A stretch of DNA of 64,000 nucleotides from Zeugodacus cucurbitae (lineage: Eukaryota; Arthropoda; Insecta; Diptera; Tephritidae). A program made the position numbers and the translations under genes. Under the pieces are notes generated by a model, which saw only the letters and a program-made list of their open reading frames with translations, did not search any database and was not told where the DNA came from. The DNA lies in contig NC_071668.1 in assembly GCF_028554725.1 (NCBI RefSeq), positions 46,295,732 to 46,359,731 on the forward strand, given 5' to 3'. Numbering within the stretch: the first letter of the stretch is position 1; each line of letters opens with the position of its first letter. Below are positions 31,231 to 42,999 of this stretch, piece by piece.

Positions 31231-33268
31231 ACAGGATACACTACAGAAATATATACTACACCATTATTGGCTTTAGTTCTGGTGAAATACAGCAAAGCAG
31301 TTTTTTTCTGGTGTAAAACACAAATTCGACATCGTACTTTTGTACGAGATGTGCAATTGGGATTCTTACATCGCGGCTTTCCCTCCTTCACATAGTCTGG
31401 TAAATGCCCAACGTTATCTAGGCGAATGTCACGTGGTGGTAGCGGACCAGACATGGGGCGTTGACGTTTTGCAGATATTTCTACTTCCAAATTTGTTCGT
31501 CGACCTTTTCCAATTCTCATATCAGTACCAGATTTTGTCAGGCACTGGGCAACTTCTGACACAAATTCGTGCAATACCATCTTGGGCTCAGTTTGATTGG
31601 TGTCCGCACGATGTCGCTTATATAACATCCAGGCATTGATGATAGCCATATCACACATGTGGTAGAATAATCGGTTTGTCCACTTTGTTTGTTATACTCG
31701 TGGATAACGTTTGGACATTGAATGCTCTCTGTAATTTTTTTCTTTTTGTTGTAACGTTCAATGGTAGGTGCATTCGCAGACGTTTCACCATTGGCCGCAA
31801 GTATGACTTTATTCCAGCCATTGTTGAAGCCATGTTGACAACTTTATTGTCATTCCAAGCCACAGTTGTAACATCAATTCCGTGAAATGAAGCAGCGTAT
31901 TCTTCCCAATCACCACGATTTTTAAATTTCTGCTGTAATTTGCAGAATGGAATTCGTGAACGGCGAATAGTCCCAAGTGAATAGATGCCTTGTGTTCGCA
32001 AATATACCATCAACGGAATCGAAGTGTAATAATTGTCAAAAAAAATTGCATGATTTACAAATCGCGGAACCGAGCGGGCTAATCTGACAACAATATTTGC
32101 TGATGCACCCAAGTTTGGTTCATTGTCTTGACGGTGGTCGTCATCGCCGGAATAAATTTCAAATCCGTAGCAAAATCCGGAATCATCGCACAGTAGGAAT
32201 AATTTATCACCCTATGGGTGTGGCTTATCTGGCATGTATTGTTTCATATAGTGCTTTATTTTCGTCGCACAGATTTACAGATTTGCTCGTCAACACATAA
32301 TCTTGCTCGCATTGGAACCTTTTTGAAGTTCCTATTTAGTGCCGTGAGTATTGGGCGTATTTTGTACAAACGATCATATCCCGAATCGTGTTGTGGTATT
32401 TGTCCATACATTTCAACTGCCTCAGAGACCCGATTACGTCTGCAACTGCGCGCAGCATCCGATGATGTTGATGGCAGGTGCTGGCATGACGCGGAAGGCT
32501 GCCTGTCACAATTAGAGCGTGAAATTTCATCGTTATTATTAAAATGCAAGAATTGGCGAATTTTATCGTAGCGATTCCTTGGCATACAATCCATGATTGG
32601 CTTGAAACCATAGTTACCCCAATATGATCGAATTCCGGGATATATATACACCGACATATAATAACTGATTCCCATAAAACGTTTTATTTCATCAGGCGTG
32701 GTGTTCAATGTTTTGTTGTATTGCGAAACAAAATGGTCTGTTCCACAATATTTGAAATAATGTCGTCTGACATAAGAAATGTAAAAAAACTGAAGCGGCG
32801 AATGCAATGCCAATATTTCCGGTGTCAAAGCCTCATCACCTCGAAATCTTATCCAATTAGCGTATAATTGAAGATTTCTTTTTCGCCACAGCAGTTTTTT
32901 GAATACATCAGACTCTTTGTCAATCCATACGCCTTCAAACATTGTGGCATACTCTAGCCATCGGGCGTGATCACCTACAACAACTGGCTCTTCTGCAATA
33001 TCCATGCCTAATAAAAATCTTATTTAGAAACAAAAAGCTTTCGTATAAGAGAAAGGGATATTTTACATTGTTTTGGTTCACTATTTTCTTCTATAACTGG
33101 ATTGCCGATATCGACATCTGCAATATCTGCCACATTCTGAACAACAGCTAAGTCAGCAATCTTCTGAACATCTGCTACTTCGTCTTCTTAATCTTCACTA
33201 CGCAAAGCAGCACTAAAGTCAAAATCGGGGTCTACATCAGTTCGAAAATCACGTATTCTACGAGACAT
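31231..33268 (-). pseudogene. piggyBac transposase of element 2, broken
   Basis: Starts MSRRIRDFRTDVDPDFD with an acidic N-terminus that carries a TAA near 33190. From 33005 the core is open: WLEYATMFEGVW, RRHYFKYCGTDHFVSQYN, FMGISYYMSVYIYPG and LCVDEQICKS, with the first catalytic Asp. A frameshift near 32260 moves to KPHPIGDKLFLLCDDSGFCYG, then FFDNYYTSIPL (second Asp) and VAWNDNKVV (third Asp). The stretch that normally holds GGVDK-D is deleted near 31690, with a frameshift, and CDMAIINAWMLYKRHR follows. The Cys-rich end is PDYVKEGKPRCKNPNC and CRICVLHQKK. The RTE fragment then extends the frame to 30897, giving a hybrid C-terminus. Confidence 0.8.
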
Positions 33269-33577
33269 TGCTGAAAAAACTACAAAAAAGCCATAGTATA
33301 ATCATTTTGTATATAATTTCATATTTGCAAAATTTCGTACTCCGGGTGCCTGAGGGTTCCGCAAGGAACCAACCAAAAAATCAAACAAATCTTACAAACA
33401 AATAAAATTTACTTACCTATAAAACTTATCTTAGCTTATTTACACTATTATTTAAACTTTGAGATTTTTTCCCGTTCCGATTTTAACGAATTATTCACAA
33501 AAAAATTATTGCAAAAACGAACTAAAAATGTGGTAGATGCACTCAACTCAATACAAACATGCCAACTGACGTTTATT

Positions 33578-34440
33578 ACCAGGGTGACCCATTTTAAGCT
33601 CTAAAAAATCGATTTTAAGCGCTTAAAAAAGCTCCAAAAAAGTTAAAAATATGCTCTTAAAAAAGTAGAATATGACGATAAAAAAATTTATTGTATTACA
33701 ATTTTTGTGAATTTTATTGATAAATGTTCAAATTTTACTACTTTAATTAAGAAAAATAATAAAAGTATATTTTCCTTTGTCCTATTTATTGCAATGCACT
33801 ACCATGTGCATTTTTAGGCTTTCCAACTTAAAATTACGTCTGTATTCAGATAATATATTTCCATAAATTGAAAAAGATTTTTCCACTTCACAAGATGTGG
33901 TTGGACAATATTTAAATTTAGTTATTTCATTTGGAGAGAACTTAGTAATTAAACTTGTTACTTGTTTATTTTCGAAAAGAACATTATTTATGTCCACAAG
34001 TACTTTGTAATCTGGGTTACGCAGCATAATTGCTTTAAATTTATTTAAATATTTATCATGTGAGATCGTTTTCAATCTCAAAAAAACTGTGTTAAGTATG
34101 TTAATACTTTTTTCAAGGGGGATTCCTTTTTCTTCGAGCTGTTTTATGCTTTCGTTTATAAAAACAAAATTCATTTTAATAAAAGCTAAGTCGCTGCTCA
34201 ATTGCTGATCTTCGAAAAGGTTTTTGCAACTTTAATGGCCTCTGAGTCTTCTGGGTCGAAGGTGTCAAACACAGTTTTAATTTCATTAAAATTTTTGCAG
34301 TAGTACTCCGCAGCTTTCAACCAGGTCCCCCATCTGGTTATAACTGGACTCGGAGGCAATGGTAAATCTGGGAACATTTCCAAAAGTTTTTTTTTTTTAC
34401 GCGAGGGTGCCTAAAAAATTTGTTAAATAAATGTTTGCCT
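33578..34440 (-). pseudogene. hAT-type transposon relic with transposase C-terminus
   Basis: CAGGGTGACCC at 33578 looks like a hAT terminus. Just inside, a - strand frame (34201-33782) ends with YCPTTSCEVEKSFSIYGNIL and MHMVVHCNK, the dimerisation region of hAT transposases. The preceding frame (34383-34198, LPPSPVITRWGTWLKAAEYY, FNEIKTVFDTF) is shifted against it. Only the last part of the gene is present. DINE-like copy 5 follows. Confidence 0.6.
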
Positions 34441-34467
34441 TGTGAATACAGTAAAAACTTACCTTTA

Positions 34468-36286
34468 AAACAAGTAAGGAAGGGCTAAGTTCGGGTGTAA
34501 CCGAACATTTTATACTCTCGCAATTTATTTATTTAATAATTTATAATACACAATTTGACCCACATATTCGTCATATATATTGTATAAAGTCCATTGAAAG
34601 TTGGAAACCCTAATATTAGGTTAGAAGCACCGAGGTCCTCATGTTCGATATATGGGGCCTTGAAAACCTATGGTCCGATTTCGGCGATTTTTAGAATGGG
34701 GCTGCCACACTATAAACGTAGTATTTGTGCAGAGTTCTGCACCGATATCTTCACTAGTGCTTATTTTATGTATTGTAAAGTAAACGAATCAGATCGTCTT
34801 CAAAGTTCTGGTATATAGGAAGTAGGCGTGGTTGTGAAGCGATTTGGCCTATTTTCACAACATATCATTGAGATGTAAGGAAACTATTACAAACCAAGTT
34901 TCATTGAAATCGGTCGAGTAGTTCCTGAGATATGGTTTTTGACCCATAAGTGGGCGACGCCACGCCCATTTTCCATTTTGTAAAAAAATCTGAGTGCAGC
35001 TTTCATCTGCCATTTCTTATGTGAAATTTAGTGTTTCTGACGTTTTTCGTTAGTGAGTTAACCCACTTTTAGTAATTTTCAACCTAACTTTTGTATGGGA
35101 GGTGGGCGTGGTTATGATCCGATTTTTTCATTTTTGGACTGTATTAGGAAGTGGCTAAACGAAACGACTGCAGAAAGTTTGGTTTATATAGCTCTATTGG
35201 TTTACGAGATATGTACAAAAAACTTAGTAGGGGGCGGGGCCACGCCCACTTCCCCAAAAAAATTACATCCAAATATGCCTCTTCATAGTGCGATCCTTCA
35301 TACCAAATTTTATTTCCATAGCTTTATTTATGGCTTAGTTATAGCACTTTCCAGACTAGATAAAGAAGCGAAGCGTATGGGTCTGGTGGTGAATGAGGAC
35401 AAGACGAAATATCTCCTGTCATCAAACAAACAGTCAGCGCACTCGCGTCTTGGCTCCCACATCACTGTTGACAGTCATAACTTTGAAGTTGTAGATAATT
35501 TCGTTTATCTGGGAACCAGCATTAACAACACCAACAATGTCAGCCTTGAAATCCAACGCAGAATCACTCTTGCCAACAGGTGCTACTTTGGACTGAGTAG
35601 GCAATTGAAAAGTAAAGTCCTCTCTCGACGAACCAAAATCAAACTCTATAAGTCGCTCATTATTCCCGTCCTGATGTATGGCGCTGAAGCGTGGACGATG
35701 ACAACATCCGATGAGACGACTCTTGGGGTTTTCGAGAGAAAGGTTTTGCGCAAGATTTATGGTCCTCTAAACATTGGCAACGGCGAATACCGCAGACGAT
35801 GGAACGATGAGCTGTACGATTTATACGACGACATTGACATAGTTCAGCGAATAAAAAGACAGCGGCTACGCTGGCTAGGTCATGTTGTACGGATGGAAGA
35901 AAACACTCCAGCTCTGAAAGTATTCGATGCAGTACCCGCTGGAGGAAGCCGCGGAAGAGGACGACCTCTACTCCGGTGGAAAGACCAAGTGCAAAGTGAC
36001 CTGGCTTCACTTGGTGTTTCCAGTTGGCGCCAAAAAGCAAAAAGGAGGAATGAGTGGCGCGCTCTGGTGGATTCGGCTATAATCGCTTAAAGCGGTTCCT
36101 ACGCCAAATATATATATAGCACTTTATGTGTTTTCAGACAGACATCCGGATTTGAACTTTTCTCGTCACCCTGATCATTTTGACATATATAACCCTATAT
36201 CTAACTCGTTTAGTTTTAGGACTTACAACCATTATGTGGACAAAACTATAATACTCTCGTAGCAACTTTGTTGCGAGAGTATAAAA
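34468..36286 (-). mobile_element. DINE-1-like element, copy 5, interrupted by an RTE fragment
   Basis: The 3' hairpin end is at 34468 (AAACAAGTAAGGAAGGGC) and the 5' hairpin is near 36245-36286. An RTE fragment of 764 bp lies inside (35351-36114) with a target duplication. A long open frame spans the junction (35095-36090), but its first third is a chance translation of the repeat. Confidence 0.8.
35351..36114 (+). mobile_element. RTE fragment, copy 5, 5'-truncated
   Basis: Encodes the last part of the reverse transcriptase, from RLDKEAKRMGLVVNEDKTKY to the end (RLRWLGHVVRME, WRALVDSAIIA), without interruption. TATAGCACTTT flanks it (35340-35350 and 36115-36125), an 11-bp target duplication in the DINE-like host. 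The 3' tail is a short ATA repeat. It groups with copy 3 rather than copy 2 at several positions (HVVRMEEN, KDQVQSDL). Confidence 0.85.
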
Positions 36287-36850
36287 AGTCGTATATAAAG
36301 AATTTTTTTCAATTTTCCAACCAACAAAAATAATGGCAAAATGGCGAACTTTTTGTAACAAAACATATAATTTTAATTATAAATATGCATTATTATATTG
36401 GATCATTTTATAAATGAAGATTTTAAGAATTACGTTCATTGTGATATTTTATCTGCACATTATTCAATTTGGTTCACTATGTTTCACATTGCCTTCTATC
36501 ATTCTTGTCTAAAAAGCTGTGCCCATAAGAACGCGTGAATTTTAATATTCGCTCGTCGCTTGTCGTCGCCTATGTGTTCAGCACTTTATATATACATTCT
36601 TCGCGTGCGATTAGCTGTATTTTTGATAAAAAAAACCAAGGGATGGATGTCGCTGCTAAAAATATCAATCAGCTGATGAAATTTACCAACTTCTTATGAA
36701 AAGCAAAAACAAAAATGTATAACAGCTGCTCGGTTATCGAGTAGCCGGCAGTGTAAAAGGAAAAAAAAAGGTTTCTCAATAAAAAAATTTAATTGATCAA
36801 ATAATATGTCTGTGTAAAAACACTATAAGAAAGGTTGTATAATTTAATAA
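36287..36850. other. Non-coding spacer
   Basis: AT-rich, no recognisable domain. It separates DINE-like copy 5 from the MITE pair. Confidence 0.35.
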
Positions 36851-36852
36851 TA

Positions 36853-37310
36853 GGTGTGTTTTATTTGACCACCACAAGCTAATAGCTAAATCATGGACTC
36901 TCAGCTGAAATGTAATACATATGTATATTAAAAAAAAAAACGGTTGAATTTATAAATCAAATTTATTTTTGTTTACCGCTTTTCTATAATATTCTGATCT
37001 TTTAAGGAATCAACAATCATTATTAGATCCGGGATGGTCAAAATAAACATGGATAAACTTTTTATTTGCCATTTTGCACATCGATAGAATTTAAAATTTT
37101 TGTTTGTTTACATTTTTATCTGTCAAAATGGAGTTTCCCGCTATTGCCAACTACTCTTTTAGAAAAAAACTAACTATTGTGAATAAAAACGCAATGAACT
37201 GACAATGCCTCTAATTCAATATATACAAACCAACATAATTATGTTGACTAAGTCTTCCATACAAAATATGTAAGCTGATAGCATTATTTGGTGGTCAAAT
37301 AAAACACACC
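36853..37310 (+). repeat. MITE A of an inverted pair
   Basis: Starts GGTGTGTTTTATTTGACCAC and ends with its complement, with TA on both sides (36851-36852, 37311-37312). No coding. The TA target and short ends would fit a Tc1/mariner-type MITE. MITE B, 86 bp away, is the same family in reverse orientation. Confidence 0.75.
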
Positions 37311-37396
37311 TAATGATATACAATGACTGCTTTCGTAAACTCAATATGCAATGCATACATGCAATGCACAATATTCGTAAACGCCAATGCATTATT

Positions 37397-37860
37397 AGGT
37401 GTGTTTTATTTGACCAGCAAATTAAGCTATTAGCTTATTTTGTATGGAAGACTTAGCCAACATAATTATGTTGGCTTGTCATACGCTATCATAGCTTGTA
37501 TATTGAACTAGAGGCATTGACAATTCAGCGTTTTTTTCATTCACAATAGTTGGGTTTTTTCCAAAAAAATTTTGTTGGCAATAGCGATTCTATCGAACTT
37601 TATACATATTTATTTAGACCATCCCGGATCTAATAATGATTGTAGATTCCTTAAAAGCTTAGAATATTATAGAACAGCGGTAAACAAAAGTAAATTTGAT
37701 TTATAAATTCAACTTTTTCAAATAAATTACATTTCAGCTGAGAGTTCGGGCCCGCATTGCCAACACAATTAATTTTTAAGCGAAGATATGAAATAAACTA
37801 AATGCGTTTTATTTGTCCATGATTTAGCTATTAGCTTGTGGTGGTCAAATAAAACACGCC
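37397..37860 (-). repeat. MITE B of an inverted pair
   Basis: Ends GGTGTGTTTTATTTGACCAG and the complement of GGCGTGTTTTATTTGACCAC, with TA at 37395-37396 and 37861-37862. Its reverse complement aligns with MITE A (for example GATCCGGGATGGTC and CATAATTATGTTG in both). It has its own extra segment near one end and lacks a stretch present in A. Confidence 0.75.
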
Positions 37861-37887
37861 TATTATAGACAAAGTATTGAATTCATA

Positions 37888-38079
37888 AATGCGTAACAGC
37901 CCTATTCCATGCGCATGAGTTGCCAAATAGTGCATGAGTTTTATTTTACATGCATTGGAGTAAAAAGAAACGAATGAAATAATTGATAGAGAAAAAATAA
38001 ATATTTATCAAAATTAGGGTCCCGCCGATAAATTTTAATATATTATTATTAAAACACGGTAATGAAAAAAATTATGATT
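37888..38079. other. Spacer with a Harbinger-like terminus
   Basis: CAGCCCTATTCCATGCGC near 37889 resembles the Harbinger ends elsewhere in the window, but no partner end or gene is seen before DINE-like copy 6. Confidence 0.3.
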
Positions 38080-39199
38080 AAACAAGTAAGGAAAGGCTAA
38101 GTTCGGGTGCAACCGAACATTTTATACTCTCGCAATTTATTTAGAGATTTACCTATATTTTCGGTGAAAAATTACCCTTAGACATGTTTGATATCAGGGG
38201 CCTTGAAAAGTCATGGTCCGATTTTGACAATTTTTCCTCAAGTGATGTCACAGCTCAAATACAGTATTTGTGTAAAGTTTTATTTCGCTATCTTTATCTG
38301 TTCCTTATGTATACATTATAAAGTGAAAGAATCAGAAGGATTCAAAATTGAGTTATATGGGAAGTAGGCGTAGTTGTGAACCGATTTCATCCATTTTCCA
38401 CACGTGTCATCAGGGTGCCAAGAAAATATTATATACCAAATTTCATTCGAATCTGTCGAGTAGTTCTTGAGATATGGTTTTTGACCCATAAGTGGGCGAC
38501 GCCACGCCCATTTTCCATTGTGTAAAAAAATCTCAGTGCAGCTTCCTTCTGCAATTTCTTATGTAAAATTTGGTGTTTCTGACGTTTCTCATTAGTAAGT
38601 TAACGTAATTTTCAACCTAACCTTTGTATGGGAGGTGGGCGTGGTTATTATCCGATTTCTTTCATTTTTGGACTGTATAAGGAAACTGCTAAAAGAAACG
38701 ACTGCAGAAAGTTTGGTTTATATAGCTTTATTGGTTTGCAAGATATATACAAAAAACCTATTTGGGGGCGGGGTCACACCCACTTTTCCAAAAAAAATAC
38801 ATCCAAATGTGCCCCTCTCTAATGCGATCCTATGTTCCAAATTTTATTTTCATAACTTTATTTATGGCTTAGTTATAGCTCTTTATGTGTTTTTGGTTAT
38901 CGCCATTTTGTGGGCGTGGCAGTGGTCCAATTCCGCCCATTTTCGAACTTGACCTTCTTATGGTGCCAAGGAACACGTGTTCCAAGTTTCATTAAGATAT
39001 ATCAATTTTTACTCAAGTTACAGCTTGCACGGACGGACGGACAGACAGACATCCGGATTTTAACTTTACTCGTCACCCTGATCACTTTGGTATATATGAC
39101 TCTATATCTAACTCGTTTAGTTTTAGGACTTACAAACAACCGTTATGTGGACAAAACTATAATACTCTCTTTAGCAACTTTTGTTGCGAGAGTATAAAA
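38080..39199 (-). mobile_element. DINE-1-like element, copy 6
   Basis: Complete copy in reverse orientation: 3' hairpin near 38098-38118, GACGGACGGACAGACAGACA near 39032-39050, 5' hairpin to 39199. Short frames in it are chance. Confidence 0.8.
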
Positions 39200-39815
39200 A
39201 TGGAAGTTTTCTGAAGTTTCTGCCAAAGTAAAAACAAAAGGGTGCGTGGAGTCTCTACGCGCGGAAGAAGTTATACTTCTTAGTGATATTCCAAGAAATG
39301 CATATCATTTTGTATGAAAGAAAACTAGCGAGAAGGAAAGGATAAAAATATGGTGGAGTGACCAACACATTCTTAAATTCACATTTGATAAATTTATTAT
39401 GCACATTTTATAAAGCAAAGTCCAAATCAATTATCATTTCTGGGTTCTGACGGATTGATATCTATAATATTTACAATTGGATTATGATAACTAAAATACG
39501 ATATATCGCGAATACCGCATCAATAGTCGCTTCTGGCGATGAGAAATATAATGCGCAAGCATACAAACGTACATATGCGTACTGTACTTATTATATATAT
39601 ATACTAGGGCAATTCACAATCTGGTGCAAATGGTTTTGCATATTTGCAATTGCAAATGAGCGAGGCATATTGTTGCTTTTACACTAACAAAATATACAAC
39701 GAATTGCAAAAGAAGTCGTTTTATCCGTTGTAATAATGCGCAAGCGTACACATGTGAATATGTCACCAACCAAAAATTTAAACATTGTTCTACAAAAAAG
39801 AGAATTGCTCAAATA
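39200..39815. other. Non-coding flank of the Bel-Pao element
   Basis: No recognisable domain. It contains small AT microsatellites (near 39590) and ends at the 5-bp target GCATA. Confidence 0.4.
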
Positions 39816-39820
39816 GCATA

Positions 39821-40295
39821 TGTTGGGTCACCTAAAGTTGAGCCCTGTACTTTATTATCTATTATTCAGTTACTTTATATTTAACTACTCATATCTTTAT
39901 AAGAGCATACATACTCTCAATTGTTTTAACAAACATATGTACATACTAAAGTTAATTTGGATGCTCCTGCATCACTCATTGTATGTACACACGTATGCAT
40001 GTCTACATATGTACGCACCAACATAATAGCGATAGTGCTTTTTGTCATTTCCTTTTGCGCAACTCCTTCGCATGTACAGGTACATAGCCATGCATGCCAA
40101 ATATTAGCATAAGTAAAATCATTATACCTAATTACATTTTTATTACATTAAATAATGCAGTCTATTGCTGACCACCAAGACGGCGTGTCTTTCTTTGTTC
40201 CGCATTTTCAGTTTAATTGCACAGCCCAAACATCTTATTTAAATTGTTGTATAGTTGTCATACCGCGGTCGGGAAAAACTCTTCCTGATCCTACA
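39821..40295 (+). repeat. 5' LTR of the Bel-Pao element
   Basis: 475 bp, TG at the start and CA at the end. It matches 47094-47567 with about eleven differences, including one small indel, by eye. It would hold the promoter and polyadenylation signals of the element. No single TATA box is convincing. Confidence 0.9.
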
Positions 40296-40300
40296 TTTTT

Positions 40301-40318
40301 TGGCGCCCAACGTGGGGC
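40301..40318 (+). other. Primer binding site complementary to tRNA-Lys
   Basis: TGGCGCCCAACGTGGGGC, five bases after the 5' LTR, is the complement of the 3' end of tRNA-Lys with the CUU anticodon (lysine isoacceptors 1,2), known as a primer in other retroelements. The distance and the LTR context make the call firm. Confidence 0.85.
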
Positions 40319-40640
40319 AGTGTTTTTAAATTAATTTAGTGCTCGCGATAAAATTTAATATTTGGTGAAATTTACATTTTTGTACGCGACTATTTAACAA
40401 TAAATCTAACGTCATTTGTGCTCTTGGTGGTCATCATAACACTCGCCACACTCGTCTACGTCATCATTATCGCTAGAGGATCGCATCAGTGGAAAACCTA
40501 TTTGGATTGTTCTTCGCATCAAGTTGCAGAATCTTGGATAAAGGTCATTGCGGTAATTCCTCATGGTTGGACCTAAATCAGTTATACGAGACCTCGAACA
40601 CCGCTGTTCCGCACCGGTTTTTCTCGCTGCCGCTATTCTG

Positions 40641-40735
40641 CCAATTCGCTGCCATCGTTGCTGTTCGCTGCCATCGTTTCTGTTCGCTACCATCGTTGCT
40701 GTTCGCTGTCATCGTTGCTGCTCGCTGCCGCTGAA
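40641..40735 (+). repeat. Short imperfect tandem repeat
   Basis: Units of about 18-19 bp (CGCTGCCATCGTTGCTGTT and variants) repeat about five times in the 5' region of the Bel-Pao element. The translation in any frame shows no domain. Confidence 0.6.
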
Positions 40736-41097
40736 AACGTTTAGCGCACTGCTTGATTAGCTGTCGCTGCTACTGCTGGCTATTTAGCTTTAAATATCGT
40801 TTGATACGCTAATACATCGCTTGTAGCTGATCACACATCACACTTCATCTCTGCCGCTGCACTTACTGTTTTTTCGTTGACACGCACTCGTTATTTGTTT
40901 GTGTACACCTTCGCTTACCTAAATACCAGAGAACGTCAGGGGTGTCACTTTTTGGCACCCGAATCACACTTATAAATTTGGAGTGCTTGTCGCACTCACA
41001 AACAGCAAGAAAAGAATAACACACCCAAACGCACAAATCGCTTTCCGTGTTTTGTGTTTTTGCATTTCGTCACTCACTCAAACGGTAAGCGTCGATT

Positions 41098-41241
41098 CTA
41101 TTTCACCAGACACCCAAAAATTTTGCGTAGATAAGTGAACGGCACAATGCACTGAAAGCAAATTCTATTCTATTTCACCAGACACCCAAAAATTTTGCGT
41201 AGATAAGTGAACGGCACAATGCACTGAAAGCAAATGTGCGA
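41098..41241 (+). repeat. Two 72-bp direct repeats
   Basis: The unit starting CTATTTCACCAGACACCC recurs exactly 72 bp later (41098 and 41170) with no visible difference over most of its length. It belongs to the untranslated 5' region of the Bel-Pao element. Confidence 0.8.
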
Positions 41242-41406
41242 ACAGCAACAATAGATCACAAAAAGGAATGCGCAAAAATGAGCTGTAGGCGAAACACTCA
41301 TGTTTTACAGTTATGAGATCGAGTGTCTTCAACTTATATGCATAAGCAGGACATTGAGCACTAATTGCTGGTTTGTTTTGTAGTCGCCTGATATCAGTTG
41401 TAAATT

Positions 41407-41769
41407 GTGGCCTTAAAAGGAATAAGCAAAATGACTGAAACGCCGGACTCTATAAAAAGTAAAATTGAAATAAAATACTCTAGACAAACTCCAATAGAAG
41501 AAATAGAACAATATTGTAGAGAAAGGGTTATTTTAAGTCATGATTTCGATGTATTGAAGTGGTGGGGAGTAAATGAAAATCGTTACCCTCTTCTGTCAAA
41601 GGTGGCATTGAAGTTTCTTACAATATCTGCCAGTAGTGCACCGGCTGAAAGAGTTTTTTCATTAGCAGGCAATGTCATTACTGAAAAACGGAATAGATTG
41701 GGACCAACGTCTGTTGACAATTTACTATTTTTACACTCTTATTACAAGCATATGAACAAATCAGAATAA
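41407..41769 (+). pseudogene. hAT transposase C-terminal fragment inside the Bel-Pao element
   Basis: The frame encodes DFDVLKWWGVNENRYPLLSK, then LTISASSAPAERVFSLAGNV and the end RNRLGPTSVDNLLFLHSYY. This is the dimerisation domain of hAT transposases (W-W----YP-L--A, then SSA-AER-FS-AG). The frame is open to its natural stop, but the DDE core and the BED zinc finger are absent. It lies between the primer site and gag, where a Bel-Pao element has no such gene, so it is captured or inserted DNA. I could not place the edges of the insertion. Confidence 0.7.
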
Positions 41770-42110
41770 GTTATATTTACATTTTTAATAATTCACATGC
41801 TCAATTTCGTTCATTCTTTTTTATTACTAGTCATTGAAGACCAAATACATATCAAATATGTAATGCCTTTGTTGTAAACCTTAAAATAAATAATAAGTAC
41901 ATATGAATTTATAACACGCCATGAAGCAGCAAAACACGGCTTTTTATTTTAATTTCATATATGTATATGTATGTATATGTGCATATTCATAAACAAATAT
42001 GTACATATGCATGTATGAATCTAATGTAAGAATAACAACACACACATGTCTCTCACATATTGTTTGTCTCAAGTGTTGTGCTCTCAATTGCGCACATTCC
42101 TTTTGCTTTG

Positions 42111-42600
42111 ACCCCTTTCACACGGGCAATTTTTGTCGCGGCAATTCTTAGTTTTATTGGAGAGGGGGCGACGAGGAGAGGAGAATCGTGCCGAGTCTGC
42201 TGTGTTCAGGCAACACGCTTTGTGTTTCTTATTCGTAACAGTTCGCTGCTACATAACAGTGTTGCATTTGCACACATTTTAAAATTAATGTTTACAATAT
42301 ATTTGAAAATTTGAATTTAATCATTTAATTTTGTATGTAATTTGCAAATACATATAGAAATATGCATAATATAATTAAAATGTGCTAGAAAATTGAGAAT
42401 AACGATAAAAATTACTTAATGAAATATATTTTTTTGCTTGGAAACGATGCGTACAAGAAGTTCAGAAAATTATATGAAAGAGAATGACAGAAAAACACGA
42501 ACAGAGTTGTCGAACAAGAATTGCTCGTGTGAACGCAAGGGGCGACAGCAAAAGAGAATCGCCCGAGAATTAGCAACAAAAGTTGCCCGTGTGAAAGTGG
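42111..42600. repeat. Element with CTTTCACACGGGCAA inverted ends
   Basis: CTTTCACACGGGCAATTTTTG near 42116 faces its complement near 42575-42596 (CAAAAGTTGCCCGTGTGAAAG). A related motif lies near 42522-42536. It may be a MITE, perhaps of the hAT group and linked to the transposase fragment upstream. No clear target duplication was found. Confidence 0.5.
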
Positions 42601-42999
42601 ACTTTAGCATTTTCATCGGCCTCAACTCATGTACATGCAGAAAAAGAGCACGAAATCGGTTTGAGCTTGTGTGTATGAGCATGCTCGAAATTATCAGTAC
42701 AAGGCAACAATCAATATTTTAGAGTGCCGATCACACTCTAAGTGTCGTAAACGCACAAATGATTCGGGTACACTTATTGTTAGGGTGTACCCTTGCCGTT
42801 CTCTGCTAAATACATATCGCTATATCCGTATACCCAATGAACCATTTGAACGCGGTGCTGCCATTTGTCTTAGCTTCGTTGGACCAAAGGAAATCCAATC
42901 GCAAGTATTCAAATATTATATTCGCTTTTATTACTCGTCGTTATATCGCCAATTCAAATAAATATCCAATTACGAGTCGCATTATACAACATTTTTAAA

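Larger units (their letters stand above)
30651..33400 (-). mobile_element. piggyBac element 2, with RTE fragment inside
   Basis: One end is TTAA then CCCTTAATAG (30647-30660). Sub-terminal inverted segments are visible: GCGGAACCACTAGGTACCCG near 30721 against a mirrored GGGTGCC and GGTTCCGC near 33345-33362. The outer right TTAA end could not be located, so that boundary is approximate. A 5'-truncated RTE fragment occupies 30869-31230. Confidence 0.65.

Noticed and set aside
35095..36090. 331-codon frame as a host gene
   Set aside because: The first third is DINE-like repeat translated by chance, and the rest is an RTE fragment with a target duplication.
40412..40760. Arg/Ser-rich or Cys-rich small proteins
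   Set aside because: They come from an 18-bp tandem repeat read in several frames inside the Bel-Pao leader.
42438..42722. Basic 94-codon frame before gag
   Set aside because: It runs through the CTTTCACACGGGCAA inverted repeat and has no gag or other domain.
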